Assembly: GCF_963678635.1 (NCBI RefSeq)
Contig: NC_087065.1
Coordinates: 24,943,254-25,007,253 of the forward strand
DNA length: 64,000 nt
Reading direction: 5' to 3'
From: Symsagittifera roscoffensis
Lineage: Eukaryota > Xenacoelomorpha > Acoela > Convolutidae
The notes beneath the pieces are model-generated. The model had not been told where the DNA came from. It was given only the letters and a program-made list of their open reading frames with translations, and searched no databases. Below are positions 39,144 through 48,600 of the stretch, one piece after another (positions within the stretch are counted from its first letter, which is position 1; each line of letters begins with the position of its first letter). Both the position numbers and the translations under genes were made by a program.

Positions 39144-41641
39144 CGAGAAACATCTCAAACAACTTGGAATATGATGTTGGAGAATCAGTCGACTCAAGTG
39201 TTGACTCGGGACCCCAGTCCTGGGACAACACGTCTGAAACAACTTCCAATTCCGATATGTCAGAAGTCGCAATCCACTCCTTATTGGTAGACTGGAAGCA
39301 GCGTGGGCTGGACCGGGAAACACATCAGGATCCAGACAGGGACAGATACACCTCAGATGAAGAGGGCACTGTGGTAGATAATGCCGCGGACGAGCTCGAG
39401 CTGATAGCAGTTTCGAAACGCCCAACCAGATTGCTGCCACATGGTACGGTCGTCCGTACCAATCTGGAACCATCTGTGCAGGAAGCGACGCCTTTGAAAA
39501 AGATATGGTGTGTCAAGTTGATGGACGATGCTCATGCTCCGGAGATAATGAGTGGGCAAATGAACGTGGTGAAGACGTATTTGAAAGCCAGGTACAGGCT
39601 GTCGGATCTCCTAAGGGCTCAACGAAATGACAGAATGACGAGCAGTCTGAAAAGATGGATCGAGAATGGAGCACCAGACAAGGGAGATTTGGAAGAAGAC
39701 AGCTACAAAATCCTGAAGCAATTCTACCTGAAGCGAAACGACTTGTTGTACCTGAACAAGGACGGAATCGTAGCCTGCAAACGAAAAGAGGAGGACAAGG
39801 TCCTCTATAAATACAATTCAATAGTGTTACCACAGTTGTACCAGACCGAATTGCTCTTTCTTTCACATGATCAGATGGGCCATCAAGGCGTGGACAAAGT
39901 GTATAACAGGATACAGAAACGATTCGAATGGCCGGGATTGAAGAAGGCTTGTGAGAAGTGGATCGCAGCATACCTGTCATGTCAGCAGGCGAAGGATCCC
40001 AGGAAGCTAAGGTTCCCCCTACAGTCAATAGAGTCGTCAGGTTTCAACGAAGTGGTGCATATTGATCATCAGAAAATCTGTATGACAGCAACGGGCTATT
40101 ATCAGGTGCTGGTAATGATCGACCATTTTACGAAGTATGCGGAGGCAGCACCCTGCATGACAGCATCGGCGCAAGAAACATGCGATGATCTGATAAATGT
40201 ATGGATAGCGAGGCATGGCTGCCCCATCACGTTCCAATCGGACAATGGCAAAGCATTCGTGGGCGATCTCACGAAGGAGTTGATGAAGAGGTCGCAGGTA
40301 GCGCAGGCCCACTCGACCACTTATCACCCGCAAACGAATGGCCTAGTCGAGAGGCAAAATCGCACACTGGTGTCCATGCTGGGAGTCTATTGCTCGCGTT
40401 ACATGGATGACTGGGACAAGCACTTGCCGCAAGTGATGGGTGCTTACAACAGCACGGAGCATTCCACCACGGGAATAAGTCCGCACTTGATGTTAACGGG
40501 TCATGAAAAAGCGCTCCCGTTGACGTTTTTCTACCCTGAATATGAGGGGAAGAGGACAGCACCGCAAACGTACGTGCGGGATGTTATTAGAAGACAGCAA
40601 GATCTCAATGACTTATGCAGGAGGAATACGCAACAGGCGCAAATTAGACAGAAAAGGAGGTTTGACAAAAGGACAGCTGATGCGAAAGCCTACTCAGTTG
40701 GCGACTACGTCTGGGTGTTCCAGGAAGTGGTTACACCAAAAGGAACCAAGAAATTATTAAAGAAATGGCGTCGTCCATTTCAGATAACAGAGGTGCACCA
40801 AGGAGGTCGTTTTTATCGATTGAGCACTGGAAGAGCAGCTCATTACGAGAACATCAAACCACACAATGCCTCGTCAGAGGATTGGTGCATCCCAGCGGAC
40901 ATGCAAGAGGGAGACTATTTGATAGTGGATCCTGCTTGTGAAGTGAATGAAAGGGGTACTCGCGACAAGAACGACGGGAATGAGGTGGTGGTCGATTGCG
41001 ATCTACCACTGGATCTCGAGTTGACCGAGCGAGTAGAGGTGGACGATGAAACTCTACCCTATGCCGAGGAAGACTGGGACTGCCCGGAACAAATCGAAAT
41101 TGACAAGGAAATACAGCCTGACTTTCCTCTCACTATGGAAACACGCCAAAGCAAGAGAGGAAAAAACCAGAAGAAATACAATCCGTACGGCAAGGATTTC
41201 GTTGTAGACAGGATAGTTGTAAGTGATGTCATGGACTCGCTAGTGGGACTGGACGAAGTGGCGATGCTAGACGAATTCGACCTTGTGAACGATATGGATC
41301 AAGATTGGATCGACGATCGATCAGAACCAGAAGTGGAGTTCGAACCAGAAGCAGAACAGACTCATGAGCAAGAACTAACTAACTTGCGCGTGCTCGAATG
41401 GCTCCATGATCTGCCGACAGATCCAAAAGAGACGATCCTGACGATTCAGGACGTCGATAGAGACGGCGTCAAATACATCAGTCATGACAATACCGAGTCC
41501 AACTGGGTCGCCCCAGATGGTCCTCTACGTGTTCCACAATCCAACCTCGATCTCCTAGACTTTGGGCGATCGACGGGGACGTCGATGGATATGTTTGTCC
41601 GGGGAGTGGGGGTAGGACCCACCCACACCGAAAAAAATTGA
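39035..41641 (+). CDS. pol: Integrase (F1-right), main part
   Basis: 868 codons from a GTG inside the overlap. HHCC motif (HDQMGH ... YLSCQQAK; the first Cys of the pair is preceded by a Tyr in place of F1-left Cys), catalytic D344, D403, E439 (D-35-E), GPY/F-like module reading KKWRRPF, where F1-left has KKWRGPF, then the acidic tail. The frame is lost at about 41630 by a 13-bp deletion within the poly-A stretch that encodes ENLIIKK in F1-left. Fifteen residues with an extra LSGES repeat near the N-terminus are absent from F1-left. Confidence 0.92.
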   Translation: MQDDLSGERLTRPPRGRFLSGESGSKQPMDRVLSGESRNISNNLEYDVGESVDSSVDSGPQSWDNTSETTSNSDMSEVAIHSLLVDWKQRGLDRETHQDPDRDRYTSDEEGTVVDNAADELELIAVSKRPTRLLPHGTVVRTNLEPSVQEATPLKKIWCVKLMDDAHAPEIMSGQMNVVKTYLKARYRLSDLLRAQRNDRMTSSLKRWIENGAPDKGDLEEDSYKILKQFYLKRNDLLYLNKDGIVACKRKEEDKVLYKYNSIVLPQLYQTELLFLSHDQMGHQGVDKVYNRIQKRFEWPGLKKACEKWIAAYLSCQQAKDPRKLRFPLQSIESSGFNEVVHIDHQKICMTATGYYQVLVMIDHFTKYAEAAPCMTASAQETCDDLINVWIARHGCPITFQSDNGKAFVGDLTKELMKRSQVAQAHSTTYHPQTNGLVERQNRTLVSMLGVYCSRYMDDWDKHLPQVMGAYNSTEHSTTGISPHLMLTGHEKALPLTFFYPEYEGKRTAPQTYVRDVIRRQQDLNDLCRRNTQQAQIRQKRRFDKRTADAKAYSVGDYVWVFQEVVTPKGTKKLLKKWRRPFQITEVHQGGRFYRLSTGRAAHYENIKPHNASSEDWCIPADMQEGDYLIVDPACEVNERGTRDKNDGNEVVVDCDLPLDLELTERVEVDDETLPYAEEDWDCPEQIEIDKEIQPDFPLTMETRQSKRGKNQKKYNPYGKDFVVDRIVVSDVMDSLVGLDEVAMLDEFDLVNDMDQDWIDDRSEPEVEFEPEAEQTHEQELTNLRVLEWLHDLPTDPKETILTIQDVDRDGVKYISHDNTESNWVAPDGPLRVPQSNLDLLDFGRSTGTSMDMFVRGVGVGPTHTEKN
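41596..41607 (+). promoter_or_regulatory. Central polypurine-tract-like motif in pol (F1-right)
   Basis: TGTCCGGGGAGT then GGGGGTAGGA, read here in the FVRGVGVG frame, while the upstream cluster reads it as LSGES. Conserved in F1-left and F2-right. Confidence 0.5.
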
Positions 41642-42201
41642 AATCGGCAAGAGAAACCGGAGAACTAGAGACAGAGGGCGAGAATGCTAAAAAACCACCT
41701 TTTGGACGAATCTTTGAATTGTATTTTGATCTACCGAACCATTATTCGAACAATATCGTCATAACGGACAGCGATTTCATACTCACGGAACGCACGTGCG
41801 CCATAGCGATAACCGCGGACGTAAGCTTCAAAACAGCACTAGCGGCTGACTTCAAGAGAGAGTATAAAAATATCGAGTTTTTGTGGAAACAGAGGCCTGG
41901 TGTGGGAGGGATGATAGCGCTGCCCACTGTCGCATCACAGATACCAGGGAAATATTTGTGTTTTTTGGTTACGAAAGCTTCTGATAGGCAACACGTGAAT
42001 CCGGAGAGCTTGGTATTGGCCTTGACTCGACTTAGGGATTTCCTGGTTGAGAGAGGTGTGACCTCTCTCTCGTTACCAGTTTATGATCCCAATAGAGGGA
42101 AGCTACACCCGAGAGAGTTGTACGCTCTTGTGCATGTGATATTTTCAGAAACTGACATAGAAGTTTACTTACATAAAAAATACTATCTGAGTATATGCTA
42201 G
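41638..42201 (+). CDS. Macro-like domain at the end of Pol (F1-right), detached by a 13-bp deletion
   Basis: 187 codons in a frame continuing from integrase in the other copies. Strands and motifs as in F1-left: NNIVITDSDF, CAIAITADVSF, ALAADFKREY, GKYLCFLVTKA, a helix TRLRDFLVERG, then LSLPVYDPNRGKLHPRELYA and EVYLHKKYY. In ADP-ribose-binding macro domains the first loop has an AD...GIA pattern and the second a Gly-rich GCG; here the Asp of the first is kept, while GIA and the Gly-rich loop are replaced. So the fold is supported, but ordinary hydrolase activity is doubtful. Confidence 0.75.
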   Translation: MKSARETGELETEGENAKKPPFGRIFELYFDLPNHYSNNIVITDSDFILTERTCAIAITADVSFKTALAADFKREYKNIEFLWKQRPGVGGMIALPTVASQIPGKYLCFLVTKASDRQHVNPESLVLALTRLRDFLVERGVTSLSLPVYDPNRGKLHPRELYALVHVIFSETDIEVYLHKKYYLSIC

Positions 42202-42647
42202 GAAATGCATTCAGCGGTAAGTGATTTTTATTAAGTCAACTTGATAGAGATTAGGATTAAGCTTAGATTAGGATTAAGTTTGATGTTTTTAAGTGATAGT
42301 GTAGGTATGTGACGTTTATGTGTTATGTTATTATTATGATATGTTTTATGTTTTATGTCATAAAAGACCTGGGGCACTCCAGGTCATCAAGGTGACAGCG
42401 CACATTCGTGCTACTCTGACAAAGGTAAAGGTGGACGATCCACCTTGGAGTTAAATTTTTAAATCAGAATTGAAAAAAGAATTTCAATGGAGAGTTTTAA
42501 AGAATTGAATGATGTTGTATCCAAAAATGATGGTTCTAAGTCGCGACTTGTTTTTTAGATCTTGATTGATCAGAAATTGTTTATTGAATTCATTGAATCA
42601 AACGAAGAAATTACACGACACGACAAGAAGAATCAACACGATAAGAA
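42202..42647 (+). other. pol-ORF3 intergenic region (F1-right)
   Basis: About 445 bp, AT-rich, colinear with 15100-15583 apart from indels. Contains the candidate splice acceptor and nothing else that I can name. Confidence 0.6.
42548..42558 (+). promoter_or_regulatory. Candidate 3' splice site upstream of ORF3 (F1-right)
   Basis: TTGTTTTTTAG, 89 nt before the ORF3 ATG at 42648. Followed by ATCTTGATTGATCAG, as in F1-left. Confidence 0.5.
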
Positions 42648-45600
42648 ATGGGTGACACGAACGAACTCATGGAATTCCTCTCAGCGAGTCTAGGAGCGAC
42701 TCTAGACGAGATCTATCAGCGGCTGATCGATTGTGATTTCACACGAGAAGACCCGGGGTTGGCGATGTTTGTGGTCGCACTCCTCAATGCACTAGGACGA
42801 GAGGGTCGAGGGAATCGCCCTACGGAAGTCGTGTTGATGTTGGCCTTCGGTGAGTCCGGGACCGCCGAGAGAGGCCGAAACCGATTGATGAGATGGAGGC
42901 GTGGAGAAATGTCTGGCCACGACCTGGCTCATGAGCCAGGACTAGGTGAGCAGAGGGACCACCGGCTAGGTGAGATGCCCTTACCAGTCCAACCGGCGCA
43001 TCCACTCATCGGAGCAAAAAGACAACGTGATGGGCCAGGCCCGTCACATTCGGTCGACACTCCTACAGCCGCTCCTCCTTTGAAGAAAGTGAGGGTGAAT
43101 GAGATGGAGATCCAGACGTCGGAGACGATCGAGACGCTGGAAAAGAAGGAGAAAGATCAGAGCGAGCTGTGTGCCAAACTCCAGGAGTATAGGGCAATAG
43201 CTCGAGAAAGGGACGAATGGAGGAAGAAATACGAAGATCTACAGGTGGCTTATAAGGAGGATGAAATAAAGCACCTGAAGGAGCTGTATATGGCGAAGGT
43301 GAGCCAAGTGTCACCGGAAGTCCTAGCGAGCATGAGATCCTCGGAGGTATCCAACGACACGCGCTCCAAGACAACAGCGCAGGAGCTATGCGCATCGAGA
43401 GGACCTGAGGTTCTGGATTTGCGTGCATCAAGGGGGCCCGAGGCTCCTCAGCAGACACGACCGTCTGCTTCGAGTCAAAGGTTCACGATACCAGACCCTT
43501 CTGACACCTATCTAGCTCCTCAGTTCCAGGAATCATTTAACCAAGTGGCCAGAGCCGCAATGGATGAGATCAACAGAGGCACTGAGCGGACACTGGTTAG
43601 GATCGTTCCTTCCCAACGTCGTGATCATTCATCAAATAGCTCGGAGCGAACAACCCGCACGATAGCGTGTTCTGCGCCTGGCGGAGTCTTTGAGAAGTCT
43701 CGCGTGGTAGACATCAGGAAGAATCTGATGGCACGTCATCAGTTCACGCAAGTGCCAGCCGAGCATCCTCGAGCCTGCCTGAATGACATGAGCTGGAACC
43801 CCGCCACGAGTGACCAGGTAATTCCCCCAGGGAGTCGCCATTTGATCATTGGAGACAGTTTGGTGAGAGATCTGAATGAGATCTTCGTCTATGGTCAGAC
43901 TACCATTCTGTCCTTTGGAGGAGCCTCAGTGGCTCAGGTCATCAAAATGATGGAATTCCAGAGCGAGGATCATCTGGATACATTAATAATAATGCTGGGG
44001 ACCAATGACGTCTCGAGAGCCCCCGTGACTCCGGAGAACAAGTGGGAACCTCTATTGGTGTGTCTCTTGAACGAATTGAAAGAAAAGTACAGACCCAAGC
44101 TCGTGATCTTGTGCACGATACCATCAAATCCTTTGGTGGGCACCATAGCTGCAGATTTCATGAATGGCAACGTGACGCGGTGGAATGGAATGACCCGCAG
44201 TCTGGTGAGAAACAACCCTGGCGAGTTGCGACTCCTGGATCTCGAGAACATGCTGCGCATGACTGACCACATCGCGCTCACTAAAGATGGAGTGCACTTC
44301 AATACCCAACGAGGGAGGCATTGGATTAATGATGTGTTTCAGACGCAATTGAGGGAAGCGGAGCAAGAGTCGATGGCGACCGGTTCTTTGGCTCGGACCA
44401 ATTCGACCGGAGGGGGTAGAATAAGGGCAACCGTGCCCGAATCCCTTGCCAACCGCCTAGGGCCCTTGGCAACGGAGACGGTTGGAGCCGCAACCGTTGC
44501 TCCAAGTTCAAACGTGAGAGACAGGCTAGGGACTGCTCCTCCTCCCAGGCCGCAATCGATTGGAAGCCGACTCGGCAGATCGGTGGAACAGAACAACAGG
44601 AATAACTCCCAGACCGCGTCTAGGAGGAACGATCCGCCTGCCACGACAAATCCTGCTTCGACAGCAGGACCGTCTACAAGTACCGTGCCAGCGGAGGGAA
44701 TCGAATCAGGCAGCAGGCTGCTTTGGAATAGATCAGATCCTAGTCATTGGGGTCAGTATAAGACGGACATGTCGGCGAAGTTGAACATGAATACCTTGAC
44801 GTGTCGGGAGGACGCAATGAGAATGACTGGCGGAGAAAGTCCCACAGTATCGCGACTTTATCGGATACCGGGCGTGGATTGGCTGCTAGCAGAGCAGGAG
44901 AAATTCAGCTCCTCGACCTCATTCCGACATGTAGACTTGAATGGATTGCCTCATGACAATACCTTTGCACCTTTGAACACCCGGTCGCTCACCGATGTTC
45001 GAGATAGGACCCGGGAAAGGACACCACCTGCTCGCAAGGGCAAATTCCAGACAGAGAACAAGCCCAATAACAAGCATCACAAGATGTACAGGCAGTTTGC
45101 TAAACCACCCGGTCAGACGCCTGGCGAGTATTCAAGGGACTACCCCCGAACGACAACGGTGGTTGGAGACGATAAGAGATATGGGAAACTGAAGGCCCCA
45201 ATAGGCGATGGCCTTTTTGCAGCTTATGATCCCTTGGATATGAAGGCTGCCAAGTATCTGATTGTGGCCGGCTCCGATTATCTCTACACGCCCCGTTCTC
45301 TATTCTGGTCCGATGTTATTTTCTTGACGGCACCTAAATTTGACTGGGGACAAGCAATCGGCATGATGATAAGTGTGCGAAGGGTGGTCAGTATGGAGCC
45401 GCAGGTAATAGTGGTTGCAGGCTCCAATGATCATCTGCAAAGCAGGGGCTTATTGTCACGTCTGACGGATGGGTCGATCCCGAGTAACGAGGTTATAGGG
45501 GAGGCGATAATGACACTGCTCTCGGTGATGGCCGAGGTAGAGGCAGCAGCAAGACAACGCTTCACCATGAATGTGGTGAAGGTGATCTTTGTATTGTCAC

Positions 45601-48600
45601 CAGGCTACGCTGCGTTGCCAGAACCCCTTCAATTTGTGTACACAATGGTCACAACGATAGCAGAGGGGATATTCAACGTGATAATTCCTGCCCCGAACAG
45701 AGTAGTAGACCCAGATAATTACTACCCATCCCGATCTGAGCTTCCCGCTGTTTGGGCTGACATTTCCAGTGCCATACAAGGGCTCAGAGATTGTAGCACA
45801 ACTCGGTTGGTGCTAGATGAAATTCTGGGGTTGGAGCTGTCCAACTTCGCCAGATTACTGAAGTTAAGACCAGGGGTAGATGACGATCATCTGTTAGTAC
45901 AACAGGTGGCTGATGATCTCTGGTTCAGACAGATGGATCATGCAGAGAATGAGCAGGGAAGGATGATCAGAAAGAACATGACGTCAGCGGAGGAGGACCT
46001 CATGGCAATGGCTTTGCGTACGAAGCCGCACAACAACGTATGGTTGTATTTGTCACCGAGGCTGTGCACCTTGGGCGAGGACGCGTTCGAGCATGCGCCG
46101 ACAATAATTAAAGAGATACATGTGTATCTAAAGAATCTATTTGATGCCCGGGAGTTAGCTGGAGGCAAGATGTTGAAACTGATGCAAGACGTAAACACAA
46201 TGTCGCTGGACAAGTTCCAAGCTGACGTGCTGGCCAAGAAGGCACAGTATGAACGATCCGATGCTATCTTGGGTGGAATGGGAGTGGGATGGACGCCATC
46301 TTTCCTATCGACGTGCTATCCGAAGGCATCTAGGAACCTGATCGCGAGTTTCGTCAAGGACATCAGGAAGTTGTCGAGTGGCCTGGTGCTAGCCTTATAC
46401 GTGACATTTGGTCATGAAAACTTTGTGAAAGGACCGGCAAACCTCTTTACCCAAGCGTTGGCAGATTTGAGATTGGATGGACTCCTGACTCTGATTGCCA
46501 TGACCTACGGTCGACTGGGTGACTTGCTTGTGCTGTTGCGTTACCCTGAACAACTACAGGGACCCAGTCGTGAGTTCAATGCACAGTTGGAAACCGCCTC
46601 GCTCAAGAAGATGAAAGACTGGAGGACTCTCCTGCTTCAATACCTCTTGCAACAGAACAGAAGCGTCACGGGAGAAGACAAGGTGGCGACGAACGCAGGC
46701 GAATGTAAGCAGTATTGTGGCATGCCCTTACTGAAGGAGCTGTATATGGCGAAGGTGAGCCAAGTGTCACCGGAAGTCCTAGCGAGCATGAGATCCTCGG
46801 AGGGATCCAACGACACGCGCCCCAAGACAACAGCGCAGGAGCTATGCGCATCGAGAGGACCTGAGGTTCTGGATTTGCGTGCATCAAGGGGGCCCGAGGC
46901 TCCTCAGCAGACACGACCGTCTGCTTCGAGTCAAAGGTTCACGATACCAGACCCTTCTGACACCTATCTAGCTCCTCAATTCCAGGAATCATTTAACCAA
47001 GTGGCCAGAGCCGCAATGGATGAGATCAACAGAGGCACTGAGCGGACACTGGTTAGGATCGTTCCTTCCCAACGTCGTGATCATTCATCAAATAGCTCGG
47101 AGCGAACAACCCGCACGATAGCGTGTTCTGCGCCTGGTGGAGTCTTTGAGAAGTCTCGCGTGGTAGACATCAGGAAGAATCTGATGGCACGTCATCAGTT
47201 CACGCAAGTGCCAGCCGAGCATCCTCGAGCCTGCCTGAATGACATGAGCTGGAACCCCGCCACGAGTGACCAGGTAATTCCCCCAGGGAGTCGCCATTTG
47301 ATCATTGGAGACAGTTTGGTGAGAGATCTGAATGAGATCTTCGTCTATGGTCAGACTACCATTCTGTCCTTTGGAGGAGCCTCAGTGGCTCAGGTCATCA
47401 AAATGATGGACTTCCAGAGCGAGGATCATCTGGATACATTAATAATAATGCTGGGGACCAATGACGTCTCGAGAGCCCCCGTGACTCCGGAGAACAAGTG
47501 GGAACCTCTATTGGTGTGTCTCTTGAACGAATTGAAAGAAAAGTACAGACCCAAGCTCGTGATCTTGTGCACGATACCATCAAATCCTTTGGTGGGCACC
47601 ATAGCTGCAGATTTCATGAATGGCAACGTGACGCGGTGGAATGGAATGACCCGCAGTCTGGTGAGAAACAACCCTGGCGAGTTGCGACTCCTGGATCTCG
47701 AGAACATGCTGCGCATGACTGACCACATCGCGCTCACTAAAGATGGAGTGCACTTCAATACCCAACGAGGGAGGCATTGGATTAATGATGTGTTTCAGAC
47801 GCAATTGAGGGAAGCGGAGCAAGAGTCGAGGGCGACCGGTTCTTTGGCTCGGACCAATTCGACCGGAGGGGGTAGAATAAGGGCAACCGTGCCCGAATCC
47901 CTTGCCAACCGCCTAGGGCCCTTGGCAACGGAGACGGTTGGAGCCGCAACCGTTGCTCCAAGTTCAAACGTGAGAGACAGGCTAGGGACTGCTCCTCCTC
48001 CCAGGCCGCAATCGATTGGAAGCCGACTCGGCAGATCGGTGGAACAGAACAACAGGAATAACTCCCAGACCGCGTCTAGGAGGAACGATCCGCCTGCCAC
48101 GACAAATCCTGCTTCGACAGCAGGACCGTCTACAAGTACCGTGCCAGCGGAGGGAATCGAATCAGGCAGCAGGCTGCTTTGGAATAGATCAGATCCTAGT
48201 CATTGGGGTCAGTATAAGACGGACATGTCGGCGAAGTTGAACATGAATACCTTGACGTGTCGGGAGGACGCAATGAGAATGACTGGCGGAGAAAGTCCCA
48301 CAGTATCGCGACTTTATCGGATACCGGGCGTGGATTGGCTGCTAGCAGAGCAGGAGAAATTCAGCTCCTCGACCTCACTCCGACATGTAGACTTGAATGG
48401 ATTGCCTCATGACAATACCTTTGCACCTTTGAACACCCGGTCGCTCACCGATGTTCGAGATAGGACCCGGGAAAGGACACCACCTGCTCGCAAGGGCAAA
48501 TTCCAGACAGAGAACAAGCCCAATAACAAGCATCACAAGATGTACAGGCAGTTTGCTAAACCACCCGGTCAGACGCCTGGCGAGTATTCAAGGGACTACC

